DNA of 64,000 nucleotides from Azorhizobium caulinodans ORS 571 (GCF_000010525.1 NC_009937.1:873501-937500); one strand, 5' to 3'. Numbered from the stretch's first letter, positions 16,190-25,627 are shown. Notes: generated by a model from the sequence alone, not told the origin. A program made the numbers and translations.

Positions 16190-17628
16190 CACGCGGCGCC
16201 CCGCGACGGCAGGATCTGCTGGAGGCGCAGCAGGCAGATGCGCTCGATCTGGGCGAGGGCTTCCGCATGCTCGGCGGCAACGTCATGGGCCAGGCGCCGC
16301 TCGAAGGCGTCCAGGATCTCCGCCTTGGAGCGCCCGCGCACCGCCATGATGAAGACGATGCCGAACTTCTGCCGGTAAGCGTCATTCAGCGCCGTGAAGC
16401 GGGCCTTCTCCTCGGCGGTCAGGGCATCGAGGCCGGCGGAGGCCTGCTCGTCCGTGGAATCCGGCGTGAGCAGCTTGGCGGCGGCGAGGCGGCCGGCGAG
16501 GTCCGGATGTGCATTGATGACGGCGAGCTGTCGGTCGGGCGATGCCGCGCGCAGCACGGCGACGAGCGCGGCCTGTAAGCCCTCCGCCGTATCGTGCGCG
16601 GGCGTGAGGCCGGTGTCATAAACCGTTTCCGCGATCCAGGGCGAATGCTCGATGATGCTGCCGAAGCGCTCCACGAACAGCGGGCGGGAGAGACGCGAGG
16701 GCACATAGCCGCCCTTGGGCGGATGGTGGGCCACCCAGTGGCGGGCGATGTCGAGGCGCCGCGCCACCCACACCCGCTCATGCCCAGCGATGTAATCGAG
16801 GAAGCGGGCCAGCCCCTGCGCCCGGCCGGGCCGCCCCACAAGGCGGCAGTGCAGGCCCACCGACATCATGCGCGGGGCGGTCTCGCCTTCCGCATAGAGC
16901 AGGTCGAAGCTGTCGCGCAGATAGGCAAAGAAGTCGTCGCCCGAGGCATAGCCCTCGGGAATGGCGAAGCGCATGTCATTGGCTTCGAGCGTATAGGGCA
17001 CCATCAGGAAGGGGCCGCGCTCGCTCTCGATCCAGTAGGGCAGCTCATCCGCATAGGTGTCGGCGGAATAGAGAAAGCCGCCCTCGGCGATGGTCAGGGG
17101 CAGCGTGTTCTCGCTGGTGCGGCCCTGATAGAGGCCGAGCGGCCGCTCGCCCGCCACTTCGTTCTGGATGCGCACCGCTTCCGCGATGTGCGCGCGCTCG
17201 GTCTCGGCGGAGAGGTTGCGATAGTCGATCCAGCGCAGGCCGTGGCTGGCGATCTCCCAGCCGGCCTCATTCATCGCCGCGACCGCCTCCGGATTGCGCT
17301 CCAATGCCTTGGCGACGCCGAAGACAGTGACCGGCATGTTGCGCGCCGTGAACAGGCGATGGAGCCGCCAGAAGCCGGCGCGGGCGCCGTATTCATAGAT
17401 GGACTCCATGTTCATGTGCCGTTGGCCGGGCCAGGGCTGGGCGCTGGAGATGTCGGACAGGAACGCTTCCGATTCCGTGTCCCCGTGCAGCAGGCAGCGC
17501 TCGGCGCCTTCCTCGTAATTGATCACGAACTGCACGCAGATTCGCGCCTCCCCCGGCCAGCGCGGATGCGGCGGGTTGCGGCCATAGCCGATGAGGTCGC
17601 GGGGATAATCGGAGGCGGGAGCGGGCAT
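16189..17628 (-). CDS. Bifunctional allantoinase (PuuE) - OHCU decarboxylase (UraD) fusion
   Basis: This 479-aa cytosolic fusion carries two steps of urate breakdown. Residues about 1-305 form a PuuE-type polysaccharide-deacetylase-like allantoinase (GYGRNPPHPRWPGEARI, FVINYEEGAE, MASHG-like WEIASHGLRW, YQGRTSENT). Residues about 316-475 form 2-oxo-4-hydroxy-4-carboxy-5-ureidoimidazoline decarboxylase (FGSIIEHSPWIAE, catalytic INAHPDLAGR, and FTALNDAYRQKFGIVFIMAVRG). In the pathway, UraD acts before allantoinase, so the fusion joins consecutive steps. The gene lies 7 bases after uraH and touches the allantoate amidohydrolase start, giving a three-gene operon. Such fusions are known in alphaproteobacteria. 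Confidence 0.93.
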   Translation of the reverse strand: MPAPASDYPRDLIGYGRNPPHPRWPGEARICVQFVINYEEGAERCLLHGDTESEAFLSDISSAQPWPGQRHMNMESIYEYGARAGFWRLHRLFTARNMPVTVFGVAKALERNPEAVAAMNEAGWEIASHGLRWIDYRNLSAETERAHIAEAVRIQNEVAGERPLGLYQGRTSENTLPLTIAEGGFLYSADTYADELPYWIESERGPFLMVPYTLEANDMRFAIPEGYASGDDFFAYLRDSFDLLYAEGETAPRMMSVGLHCRLVGRPGRAQGLARFLDYIAGHERVWVARRLDIARHWVAHHPPKGGYVPSRLSRPLFVERFGSIIEHSPWIAETVYDTGLTPAHDTAEGLQAALVAVLRAASPDRQLAVINAHPDLAGRLAAAKLLTPDSTDEQASAGLDALTAEEKARFTALNDAYRQKFGIVFIMAVRGRSKAEILDAFERRLAHDVAAEHAEALAQIERICLLRLQQILPSRGAA

Positions 17629-17635
17629 CGGAACC

Positions 17636-17989
17636 TCAGGAGCCGCGATAGGTGGAATAGGCCCAGGGGGAGCAGAGCAGGGGCACGTGGTAATGCCCGT
17701 CCTCGCTCAGCGTGACGCGCAGCGGCACCTCGTCGAGGAAGGGGGGCTCGGCGACCGGGGCTCCGGAGGCGCGGAAATAGGCGCCCACGTGGAAGACCAG
17801 CTCATAGGTGCCCGCACGGTAGTCCTCGCCGGCCATCAGTGGCGTGTCGGTGCGCCCGTCCGCATTGGTCTGCCGTTCCGCGACCCGTTGCCGCGTGCCG
17901 TCCCCGGTGATCGCGAACAGTTCCACGCGCACGCCGGCCGCCGGGCGGCCGAGCACGGTGTCGAGAACATGCGTGGACAGGCGCCCCAT
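17636..17989 (-). CDS. uraH: 5-hydroxyisourate hydrolase (transthyretin-like)
   Basis: This 117-aa transthyretin-related protein hydrolyses 5-hydroxyisourate, the unstable product of urate oxidase, to OHCU. It has the N-terminal LSTHVLDTVLGRPAAGV with catalytic His, an internal Arg-containing DYRAGTYELVFHVG, a late His (DGHYHVPLLCSPWAYSTYRGS) and the diagnostic YRGS C-terminus. The length is typical. It is the first gene of the uraH - puuE/uraD - allantoate amidohydrolase operon. A perfect minus-strand -10 box (TATAAT) lies about 50 bases upstream of the start. It is divergent from the purine permease gene. Confidence 0.96.
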   Translation of the reverse strand: MGRLSTHVLDTVLGRPAAGVRVELFAITGDGTRQRVAERQTNADGRTDTPLMAGEDYRAGTYELVFHVGAYFRASGAPVAEPPFLDEVPLRVTLSEDGHYHVPLLCSPWAYSTYRGS

Positions 17990-18040
17990 GGGAATCTCCC
18001 TTGCATCTGCCGACGAGCATACAGGCGGCGGCAGACAATC

Positions 18041-18046
18041 ATTATA
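18041..18046 (-). promoter_or_regulatory. Probable -10 box for the uraH operon
   Basis: On the minus strand the sequence reads TATAAT, inside an A/T-rich stretch that stands out in this GC-rich genome. It would start a transcript about 45 bases upstream of uraH. No good -35 is present at 17 bases, so an activator such as the nearby LysR protein may be needed. Confidence 0.45.
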
Positions 18047-18094
18047 CGAAAAAATTGGCAGATATTCTTATTTATCGGACATATCGCATGGCGG

Positions 18095-18118
18095 AAAAAT
18101 GCCGTTTGATGGACGGCA
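18095..18118 (-). terminator. Terminator-like hairpin in the purine divergent region
   Basis: TGCCGT-N7-ACGGCA reads the same way on both strands. On minus it is followed by TTTTT. It lies upstream of the likely uraH promoter, so it might block readthrough toward uraH rather than end a gene. With only a 6-bp stem, confidence is low. Confidence 0.3.
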
Positions 18119-18199
18119 AACGCGCGGGAGCCTCGGCTCCAAGACGCGGGCCTCAAGAAGAACAAACCTTTCAGATGCTCACACAGGCTGGGGGACAGC

Positions 18200-19585
18200 A
18201 TGGCTGTGGATGCGGTCGATGAATTCTTACCGGCGCCGAAGATGGCGGCGCTGGGTTTGCAGCATGTTCTGGTGATGTATGCCGGGGCGGTCGCCGTGCC
18301 GCTCATCATCGGCCGGGCGCTCAAGCTTTCGCCTGAGGATGTCGCTTTTCTGATCAGCGCCGACCTCTTCACCTGCGGACTGGTGACGCTGGTGCAGTGC
18401 ATCGGCTTTCCCGGCGTCGGCATCCGCCTGCCGGTGATGATGGGCGTCACCTTTGCCTCCGTCGGCCCGATGATGACCATGGCGGCCACCGCCGACATCG
18501 GCCTCCTTGGGATTTATGGTGCGGTGATCGCCTCCGGCATCTTCGCCATTCTCATCGCGCCCTTCATCTCCCGGATGCTGCCGCTGTTTCCGCCGGTGGT
18601 GACGGGCACCATCATCCTCGTCATCGGCATCTCGCTCATGCGCGTGGGCATCAACTGGGCCGGCGGCGGCCTGCCCATGCTGACCAAGGTGGTCAATGGC
18701 GAGGTCGTCACCGTGGCCAATCCCAATTACGGCCAGTTGCCGGGGCTCGGCCTCTCGCTCTTCGTTCTCCTCGTCATCCTCGCGCTCATCCGCTGGGGCA
18801 AGGGCTTCGTGGCGAATGTGGCGGTGCTGCTCGGCATCGTGGCGGGCGCGGTTCTCGCGAGCTTCACCGGCGTGATGCATTTCGAGAAGGTGGCGGCGGC
18901 GCCCTGGTTCGGGCTCGTGTTGCCGCTGCATTTCGGCCTGCCGCATTTCTCGCTCGTGCCCATCGCCACCATGTGCATCGTGATGGTGGTGGTGATGATC
19001 GAGAGCCTCGGCATGTTCCTGGCGCTCGGCGAGATGACCGGCCGGACGGTGGACCAGAAGGCGCTGGCGCGGGGCCTCAGGGCCGATGGTGTCGGCACGC
19101 TGCTGGGCGGCCTGTTCAACACCTTTCCCTACACCTCCTTCTCACAGAATGTCGGTCTCGTGGGCGTCACGGGCGTCAAGTCGCGCTGGGTGACGGCGAC
19201 CGGCGGCCTCATCATGCTGGCGCTCGGCCTGCTGCCGAAGATGGCGGCGCTGGTGGAGGCGGTGCCGCAGGTGGTGCTGGGCGGGGCAGGCCTCGTCATG
19301 TTCGGCATGGTGGCCGCCACCGGCGCGCGGATCCTGACGGCTGTGGATTTCAAGACCAACCGCTTCAACCTCTTCATCGTCGCCATTTCGGTGGGCTTCG
19401 GCATGATCCCGCTGGTGGCGCCGAACTTCTTCAAGGCACTGCCGCACGAGCTCCATCCGCTGCTGGAGTCCGGCATCCTGCTCGCCGCCATTTCGGCGGT
19501 GGCGCTCAACGTCTTCTTCAACGGCATGAAGGGCGCCAGCCTCGACGAGGTGGTCGCTGCCGCCAAGCAGGCGGACGCGCATTGA
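18200..19585 (+). CDS. Urate/xanthine permease (NCS2 / nucleobase-ascorbate transporter family)
   Basis: This 461-aa inner-membrane nucleobase transporter, of the UacT/PucJ/XanP type, has 12-14 hydrophobic segments. The family sequence QNVGLVGVTGVKSRWVTATGG matches the NAT signature (Q/N...G...T...R). Typical conserved pieces are MYAGAVAVPLIIG near the N-terminus and ESLGMFLALGEMTGR in helix 8, with the substrate-binding Glu. It is divergent from uraH and close to urate oxidase, which supports urate as substrate (inference). The start ATG is at 18200, with GGGGGACAGC upstream as ribosome site. A repeat pair follows its stop. Confidence 0.92.
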   Translation: MAVDAVDEFLPAPKMAALGLQHVLVMYAGAVAVPLIIGRALKLSPEDVAFLISADLFTCGLVTLVQCIGFPGVGIRLPVMMGVTFASVGPMMTMAATADIGLLGIYGAVIASGIFAILIAPFISRMLPLFPPVVTGTIILVIGISLMRVGINWAGGGLPMLTKVVNGEVVTVANPNYGQLPGLGLSLFVLLVILALIRWGKGFVANVAVLLGIVAGAVLASFTGVMHFEKVAAAPWFGLVLPLHFGLPHFSLVPIATMCIVMVVVMIESLGMFLALGEMTGRTVDQKALARGLRADGVGTLLGGLFNTFPYTSFSQNVGLVGVTGVKSRWVTATGGLIMLALGLLPKMAALVEAVPQVVLGGAGLVMFGMVAATGARILTAVDFKTNRFNLFIVAISVGFGMIPLVAPNFFKALPHELHPLLESGILLAAISAVALNVFFNGMKGASLDEVVAAAKQADAH

Positions 19586-19625
19586 GCGGGAGCGAAGGCC
19601 GGTGTTGTGCGGGCGGAGAGGGCTC

Positions 19626-19751
19626 TACCCCTCTCCCCAGCCCTCCCCCGCAAGGGGGGAGGGGGCGCGTTGCATTGTCGTCAATCGCGGCACTCATTCT
19701 CTGGCCCACCGCCAACCCTCCCCCCTTGCGGGGGAGGGCAGGGAGGGGGGT
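19626..19751. repeat. BIME-like inverted pair of GC-rich palindromes (copy 3)
   Basis: Units at 19626-19664 (ACCCCTCTCCCCAGCC then CAAGGGGGGAGGG) and 19716-19751 (CCCTCCCCCCTTGCGG then GGAGGGCAGGGAGGGGGG) are oriented back to back, opposite to copies 1 and 2. They fill the gap between the convergent permease and LysR genes and could slow or end transcription from both sides. Confidence 0.85.
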
Positions 19752-19824
19752 GGAACGGCTGGGGCCGAGCGCGCCGTCTGCGGAAAAGCGACGGCGCGGC
19801 GCCCACCCAAGACCCACCAGCCCT

Positions 19825-20751
19825 TCAGGAAGGCAGCTTCTCGCCGATTTTGGCCAGTTCCCGCGCCACATAGCGGCGGGCGTCCTCCACCAGCATGTCC
19901 GCGAAGGTCTTCACCTTCAGCGGCACCAACTGGCGGGCCGGATAGAGCACGGCCAGCGTCATCGGGCGCGGCGGGTGGCGCTCCAGCACGGGCACCAACT
20001 GGCCCGCGGCCAACGCGTCGGCCACCTCGAAGCGGGGCTTCACCACGATGCCGCGTCCTTCCACCGCCCAGACGGTGAGCACGTCGCCGTCGTCCGCCTC
20101 GAGATGGCCGGCGACCGGAACGGCAAGGTCCTTGCCTTTGTCGGTGAGCATCCAACGCAGTTCGCGGGAGGTGGCGTGGCGCATCAGAAGGCACTGGTGG
20201 TTCAGAAGGTCGGCGGGCTTCTCCGGCACGCCATGCCGGTCCAGATAGGCGGGTGCGGCGCACAGGATGCGGTCGACCTCCGCCACCTTGCGCAGGATGG
20301 TGCTCGAATCCTCGAAGGTGGCGAGGCGCAGCGCCACGTCGATGGATTCGGCGATCAGGTCGGGCATGTGCTCGGAAAGGCGCAGGCGCACGTCGATCTG
20401 CGGATAGGCGTCCTGATAGCGCGCCGCCATGGGGGCGAGCAGCCGGCGGCCGAGATGCAGCGGCGCCGTCACCCGCAGCGCCCCGCGCGGCAGGGCGCCG
20501 AGTTCGGAAATGCTGGTTTCTGCCGTATCGATGAGGCGCAGCGCCTCGGTGACGGTCTCGTAATAGACGCGCCCCTGTTCCGTGAGACTCATGCGCCGCG
20601 TGGTACGGTTGAACAGGCGGCAGCCGAGGTGCTTTTCCAGAACCTGGATGCGGTGGCTGACCACATTGGGGGAGACGCGCAGCCGCCGTGCCGCCTCCGA
20701 GAAGCTGTCGCTTTCCACCGCCTGGGTGAAAGCCCGCATGTTTTCGAGCAC
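19825..20751 (-). CDS. LysR-family transcriptional regulator of the urate cluster
   Basis: This regulator is 308 aa as called. An N-terminal LysR HTH (FTQAVESDSFSEAARRLRVS, PNVVSHRIQVLEKHLG) precedes a substrate-binding effector domain. The frame opens at a GTG at 20862, only 11 bases from the divergent urate oxidase gene. I prefer GTG at 20751 because it gives the family-like N-terminus (V/M)LENMRAFTQAV and has AGAGG nine bases upstream; ATG at 20739 is also possible. It is convergent with the permease and divergent from urate oxidase, so it probably controls urate genes. Effector unknown. Confidence 0.83.
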   Translation of the reverse strand: MLENMRAFTQAVESDSFSEAARRLRVSPNVVSHRIQVLEKHLGCRLFNRTTRRMSLTEQGRVYYETVTEALRLIDTAETSISELGALPRGALRVTAPLHLGRRLLAPMAARYQDAYPQIDVRLRLSEHMPDLIAESIDVALRLATFEDSSTILRKVAEVDRILCAAPAYLDRHGVPEKPADLLNHQCLLMRHATSRELRWMLTDKGKDLAVPVAGHLEADDGDVLTVWAVEGRGIVVKPRFEVADALAAGQLVPVLERHPPRPMTLAVLYPARQLVPLKVKTFADMLVEDARRYVARELAKIGEKLPS

Positions 20752-20873
20752 GCCGTCGATCCTCTGGATTGCCGGCACTCTATCCAAGGCGCTCCCCGTG
20801 GCCAATGCCATCGGGCCGGGCGCCGCCGCAATTGCGCCCCGCCGGGCTGCGCGATCCGTCACTGAGGGCAGAC

Positions 20874-22097
20874 ATGGAACCCATCCTGCATGAATTCGGC
20901 AGCCTGCTGCTGCGCTGGGCCCACATCACCGCCGGCATGGCCTGGATCGGCGCCTCCTTCTATTTCATGCATCTCGATGCCTCGCTGAAGCCCTCGCCTG
21001 ACATTCCGGCGGGCAAGGGCGGTGAGGCATGGGAGGTTCATGGCGGCGGCTTCTATCAGGTGCGCAAATATCTCGTGGCGCCGGCCGCGCTGCCCGATCA
21101 CCTGACCTGGCACAAGTGGCAGTCCTATGCGACCTGGCTCTCCGGCGCGGCGCTGCTGATCTGGACCTATTACTACCAGGCCAGCCTCTATCTGATTGAT
21201 CCCAGCGTGTATGCCATGTCCCCGCTGATGGCGGCGGCCATCGGCATCATCGCCATCTTCGGCGGCTGGGTGTTCTACGATCTCGTCTGCCATTCGCCGC
21301 TGGGCAAGAGCGATCTGGCGGTGGGGCTGGTGATCTTCGTGTTCATCGTGGCCATGGCCTTCTTCTTCCAGAAGGTCTTCTCCCCGCGCGGCGCCTTCAT
21401 CCATATCGGCGCGCTGATGGCCACCATCATGACCGCCAACGTCTTCTGCGTGATCATTCCGAACCAGCACAAGGTGGTGGCGGCGCTCAAGGCCGGCGAG
21501 GAGCCGGATCCGGCCTATGGCAAGGCGGGCAAGCTGCGCTCCTCCCACAACAACTATTTCACCCTGCCCGTCATCTTCCTGATGATGTCCAACCACTATC
21601 CCATCACCTATTCGACGCCTTATGCCTTCGTCATTGTGGCTCTGGCGCTGGTGGGCGGGGCCATCATCCGGGTCTTCTACAACAAGCGGCATGCCGGGCA
21701 GGGCAACTGGTGGTGGTGCTGGCTGGTGGCGGCGGCCTGCCTTGCGGTGGCGATCTCCATCTGCCTGACCACGACGCCCGCCGGCCGCACCGCGCTCGGC
21801 TGGCCGCCGCTCGTCACCACGGCCGAGGCCGCCACGCTGCCGGCGGTGGACGTGCCGGAGGATGTGCAGAATGTAGTTCTCGGCCGCTGCTCCATGTGCC
21901 ATTCGGCCCAGCCCTTGTGGGACGGTATCGCCATCGCCCCGCGCGGCATTCTCCTCGACACGCCGGAGGCCATCGCCCGCAACAAGCCGTTGATCCTCAT
22001 GCAGGCGGCCCTGACCCACGCCATGCCGCCCAACAACATCACCGACATCACCCCCGACGAGCGGGCGCTGCTGAAGGCCTGGGCCACCGCGCCCTGA
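20874..22097 (+). CDS. puuD: Membrane-bound urate oxidase with C-terminal cytochrome c (PuuD type)
   Basis: This 407-aa enzyme oxidises urate to 5-hydroxyisourate and passes electrons to the respiratory chain, not to oxygen with peroxide release. About eight helices span residues 8-300 (RWAHITAGMAWIGASFYF, then the HNNYFTLPVIFLMMSNHYP signature with conserved His and Asn). A monohaem cytochrome c domain occupies residues about 325-407 with the haem site CSMCH at 339-343 and a likely Met ligand in THAMPPNN. ATG at 20874 starts right after the divergent regulator. Unlike soluble uricase, it needs no catalase. All downstream steps to ureidoglycolate are encoded nearby. Confidence 0.94.
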   Translation: MEPILHEFGSLLLRWAHITAGMAWIGASFYFMHLDASLKPSPDIPAGKGGEAWEVHGGGFYQVRKYLVAPAALPDHLTWHKWQSYATWLSGAALLIWTYYYQASLYLIDPSVYAMSPLMAAAIGIIAIFGGWVFYDLVCHSPLGKSDLAVGLVIFVFIVAMAFFFQKVFSPRGAFIHIGALMATIMTANVFCVIIPNQHKVVAALKAGEEPDPAYGKAGKLRSSHNNYFTLPVIFLMMSNHYPITYSTPYAFVIVALALVGGAIIRVFYNKRHAGQGNWWWCWLVAAACLAVAISICLTTTPAGRTALGWPPLVTTAEAATLPAVDVPEDVQNVVLGRCSMCHSAQPLWDGIAIAPRGILLDTPEAIARNKPLILMQAALTHAMPPNNITDITPDERALLKAWATAP

Positions 22098-22191
22098 GCC
22101 GCCGCCCGAACCTTGCCGCTTGACCTCGCCGACGCGGCGGGCCACCCACCCCTGACCGAACACCCGTTCCAGAAGAAAGAGACCTTGTCCC

Positions 22192-23421
22192 ATGTCCAGC
22201 CTTGATCCGGCCCGCCTGCGCGCGCTCCTTGCCGAGACCGCCGACGCCCAGCAGGCCTTCCTCGCCGAGCTGGTGAAGGTGCCCTCCGACAATCCGCCCG
22301 GCGACTGCGCGCCCCACGCCCGGCGCGCCGCCGAGCTGCTGGAGGGACTCGGTTTCGAGGTGGAGCGCCATGTGGTGCCGCAGGACAAGGTGACCGCCGC
22401 CGGCATGGTGAGCGTGACCAATCTCATCGTGCGCCACCGTTTCGGCGACGGCCCGGTGATCGCGCTCAACGCCCACGGCGACGTGGTGCCCCCCGGCGAG
22501 GGCTGGTCGCAGGATCCCTATGGCGCGGCGGTGGTGGACGGCGTGATGTACGGGCGGGGCGTTGCCGTCTCCAAGTCCGATTTCGCCACCTACACCTTCG
22601 CCCTCGACGCGCTGAAGCGCTCCGGCGTGCCGCTCAAGGGCACGGTGGAACTGCATTTCACCTATGACGAGGAGATCGGGGGCGAGGTCGGTCCCGGCTG
22701 GATCATCTCCGAGAAGCTGACGAAGCCAGATGCGGTGATCTCCGCCGGCTTCGCGTACGCCGTGGTGGTGGCGCACAACGGCTGTTTGCACCTTGAGGTG
22801 GAGGTGAAGGGCAAGTCCGCCCACGCGGCGCTGCCGCACACCGGCATCGACGCACTCGCCGCCACCACGAAGGTGCTGGAGGCCATCTACGCCTATCGCG
22901 ACACGCTGAAGGCCACCGTCTCCCCCACCAAGGGCATCGGCTCGCCGCAGATCACGGTGGGTCTCATCTCGGGCGGCATCAACACCAATGTGGTGCCCGA
23001 CCGCATCACCTTACGCCTCGACCGCCGCATCATTCCGCAGGAGCAGCCGGAGGCGGTGGAAGCGGAAGTGAAGATGCTGATCGAGAAGGCCGTCGCGTCC
23101 TACCCCGGCGCGTCCGTCGATATCCGCCGCATCCTGCTTGCCCGGCCGCTGGTGCCGGATGCGGAGAGCGAGCGCATCGCCGGCATCCTCTGCCGCAACG
23201 CTTCCGAGGTGGTGGGCGAGTCGGTCCTGACCAACGGCGTGCCGCTCTATACCGATGCGCGGCTTTATGCCGAGGCGGGCATTCCGGTGGTGCTCTATGG
23301 CGCCGGCCCCCGCACCATCGAGGAAGCCAATGGCCACCGCGCCGACGAGAAGCTGCGCCTCTCCGACCTGCGCCTCGCCACCGAGGTGGTGACGCGCACG
23401 CTGGCCGAACTGCTCGCCTGA
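22192..23421 (+). CDS. M20-family metallohydrolase (ArgE/DapE-type), substrate unknown
   Basis: This is a 409-aa two-metal deacylase/peptidase-family protein. Metal-binding motifs are LNAHGDVVPPGEGW (His, Asp) and YDEEIGGEVG (Glu pair). The lid domain contains GKSAHAALPHTGIDAL and GLISGGINTNVVPDR. The substrate cannot be read from sequence. It follows urate oxidase by 94 bases on the same strand, so it may act on a ureide or acyl intermediate of purine use, or be an unrelated neighbour. It has a GAAAGAGA ribosome site and ends before a strong bidirectional terminator. It is a different subfamily from the allantoate amidohydrolase at 14936. Confidence 0.85.
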   Translation: MSSLDPARLRALLAETADAQQAFLAELVKVPSDNPPGDCAPHARRAAELLEGLGFEVERHVVPQDKVTAAGMVSVTNLIVRHRFGDGPVIALNAHGDVVPPGEGWSQDPYGAAVVDGVMYGRGVAVSKSDFATYTFALDALKRSGVPLKGTVELHFTYDEEIGGEVGPGWIISEKLTKPDAVISAGFAYAVVVAHNGCLHLEVEVKGKSAHAALPHTGIDALAATTKVLEAIYAYRDTLKATVSPTKGIGSPQITVGLISGGINTNVVPDRITLRLDRRIIPQEQPEAVEAEVKMLIEKAVASYPGASVDIRRILLARPLVPDAESERIAGILCRNASEVVGESVLTNGVPLYTDARLYAEAGIPVVLYGAGPRTIEEANGHRADEKLRLSDLRLATEVVTRTLAELLA

Positions 23422-23480
23422 GCCCTTCCGGGCGGAGCGCGTCTCCGCCCTTTGCGCACGGTGTCAGTCCTAAAATTGCA

Positions 23481-23513
23481 AACGCCCCGGATCGGCCGAT
23501 CCGGGGCGTTTTT
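23481..23513. terminator. Bidirectional rho-independent terminator
   Basis: A perfect 14-bp stem (AACGCCCCGGATCG with its complement CGATCCGGGGCGTT) has a 2-base tip. A T-run follows on plus, and A/T-rich sequence precedes it for minus reading. It separates the convergent M20 gene and chemoreceptor. Confidence 0.92.
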
Positions 23514-23537
23514 ATTGGCGTGATTGCGAAACCGGGA

Positions 23538-25595
23538 TCAGGCGCTCTTGCGGGTCCAGAGCGTCTCGATCTGGTTCACGAAGTCCGAGGTCACGCCCTG
23601 GAGCCGGACGGCCTGGTCCTTGAGCGTATCGGCTGCCGTGCGGCTGCTGCGGGCGGCATCCAGCGTCGCTTCCGCCTCGGTGAACACGGTGTCGAGCCGG
23701 GTGCGCGCCACATCCGCATGCTCCGAGGTGCGCTGGGCATTCTCGGCGACGATGGTGGTGGACGAACTCTGCTCCTCCACGCTCGCAGAGATGCCGGTGA
23801 CGTGGCCCTTGATGGCCTCCACCTGATCGGAGATCTGGCGGATGAAGTCCGCCGCGCCATTGGCCGCCTGTTCGATGGCGCCGATCTGGGCACCGATCTG
23901 CTGGGTGGCGCTGGCGGTCTGCTGGGCCAGCGACTTCACCTCCGTCGCCACCACCGTGAAGCCCCGTCCGGCCTCGCCCGCGCGCGCCGCCTCGATGGTC
24001 GCATTGAGGGCCAGCAGGTTCGTCTGCTCGGCGATCTGCTGGATGATGCGGGTGATGTCGCTGATCCGGGAGGCGGAGACGGCGAGCTCGCCGATCACCG
24101 TGTCCGTCTGGCGCGCCCGCTCCACGGCGTCGAGGGTGAGGCGCACGCTCTCGTCCACGCGCTCGGCAATCTCGCGGATGGAGGAGGCGAACTGGGTGGA
24201 CGTGGAGGCGACCTCGGATATGCCGCCGCTGGTGGCTTCCACCGCATTGCGGGCCTCACGGGCGCTTTCCTTGGTGCTGTCGGAGATCTGGAGCAGGCTC
24301 TCGGAATGCTTGCCCACCCGCTCCACGTCGCGGATCACGTCCGTGACGATGGAGGAGACGCTCTCGCGGAAGTTTGCGGAAAGCTGCTGCGACAGCCGCT
24401 GGCGCTCTTCTTCCTCGCGCCGGGCGCGCTCGGCATTCTCGGCTTCCATCGCCTTGACCGCGATGAGGTTGCCCTTGAACACCTCCAGCGCGCGGGCGAG
24501 CAGGCCGATCTCGCTCTTCTCGTGACGGCTCGGAATGTCCACGTCCGTGTTGCCCTGCGCCACCTCCTGTACGGCGGCGGCGAGCCGGTGCAGCGGACGG
24601 GCGATGGAGATGGCGACGAGGAGCGCCACGAGCACGCCGACGATCATGGCGCCGATGGACACGCCCAGGATGGCGGTCTTGGTCCAGGAGCCCAGCTCGA
24701 GGGCATTGTCCACGGTGGAGCGCTGGAGGGCGGCCTGCTGGTCGCTCACCTCGTTCACGAGATTGACCAGCTGGGTGTGCGCCACATTGACGGTGTCGTG
24801 CAGGATGCGCGCGCGGTCCAGCAGCGCCGGAAGCAGGCTGTTGACGCCGGCCGCATAAGCGGTGACGGGTTTGAGGCCCGCCTCATAGGCTTCCTTGTCC
24901 GCCGGGTCCGATGAGGACTTGATGAGGTCCTCGAACTGCGCGGCGATGGCCGCCCATTCCTTGCGGCTGGCATCGGCGGACTTCGCCAGTTCCGGCGGAT
25001 TGATGGTCTCTATGCTGGTGGAGGCCTCGTTCATGAGACGCGTCAGGTTGAGCCGGCCGGCATTCACCTTGGCCTGCAGCGTCGCCACCAGCGCCGCGCC
25101 GTCGGCATCGAACACCAGCTTCTTGCGCTCGATCAGCGCCTCGAAGGCCTTGTCGATCTCCGGCACGACCGCGACGAGCTTGCTGCGGTCCTGGATCGTG
25201 GCCGTGGTCTTGGTGGTCGCGTCCCGCATGCCGGCGGCATAGCGGGCATAGATGCCTTCCGCCGCCGTCTGGCCGCTGGCCGCAATGAAGCCGGAGCCCT
25301 GCTGGATCGCGGTGTCGAGATCGCCGGTCTTGCCACCGAGCATCGCCGCTTCGGCGCGCGGCCAGACCTCATTGAGGCGGCGCTCCAGCAAGGTGGCGGA
25401 GGCGGTGCGGTCCATCGCGTTGCGCATGGCGGAGAGATCACCGCCCAGGCGCGAGAGGGTCATATAAGCGTACAGGCCGACCGACAGGATCAGCAGGATC
25501 AGGAAGCCGAAGCCCACCGAAATCCGCGCGACGACGGACATGTTGCGCAGCAGCCCGCCGCTGCGCTCCCCTTCCTGCAATGACGTCGTTGCCAT
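23538..25595 (-). CDS. Methyl-accepting chemotaxis protein with long periplasmic helical sensor
   Basis: This 685-aa chemoreceptor has TM1 at about 24-46. An all-alpha periplasmic domain of about 260 residues follows, long enough for a helical bimodular (HBM)-type sensor. TM2 is at about 307-330, HAMP at about 330-382, and a cytoplasmic signalling coil to the end. The conserved hairpin tip is [20 protein letters not shown] (about 523-542). There is no CheR-docking pentapeptide at the C-terminus (TLWTRKSA). HBM receptors often sense organic acids, but the ligand here is not determined. It is monocistronic, between a terminator and an A/T-rich promoter region with two palindromes. Confidence 0.92.
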   Translation of the reverse strand: MATTSLQEGERSGGLLRNMSVVARISVGFGFLILLILSVGLYAYMTLSRLGGDLSAMRNAMDRTASATLLERRLNEVWPRAEAAMLGGKTGDLDTAIQQGSGFIAASGQTAAEGIYARYAAGMRDATTKTTATIQDRSKLVAVVPEIDKAFEALIERKKLVFDADGAALVATLQAKVNAGRLNLTRLMNEASTSIETINPPELAKSADASRKEWAAIAAQFEDLIKSSSDPADKEAYEAGLKPVTAYAAGVNSLLPALLDRARILHDTVNVAHTQLVNLVNEVSDQQAALQRSTVDNALELGSWTKTAILGVSIGAMIVGVLVALLVAISIARPLHRLAAAVQEVAQGNTDVDIPSRHEKSEIGLLARALEVFKGNLIAVKAMEAENAERARREEEERQRLSQQLSANFRESVSSIVTDVIRDVERVGKHSESLLQISDSTKESAREARNAVEATSGGISEVASTSTQFASSIREIAERVDESVRLTLDAVERARQTDTVIGELAVSASRISDITRIIQQIAEQTNLLALNATIEAARAGEAGRGFTVVATEVKSLAQQTASATQQIGAQIGAIEQAANGAADFIRQISDQVEAIKGHVTGISASVEEQSSSTTIVAENAQRTSEHADVARTRLDTVFTEAEATLDAARSSRTAADTLKDQAVRLQGVTSDFVNQIETLWTRKSA

Positions 25596-25627
25596 GTGTC
25601 CATGCCTCGCAACCAGAATTACAGGAA

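Noticed and set aside
18397-20865. An 822-codon plus-strand frame across the permease and LysR genes
   Set aside because: It crosses a repeat pair, runs in a shadow frame of the permease, then antisense to the LysR gene; composition is His/Gly/Arg-rich without domains.
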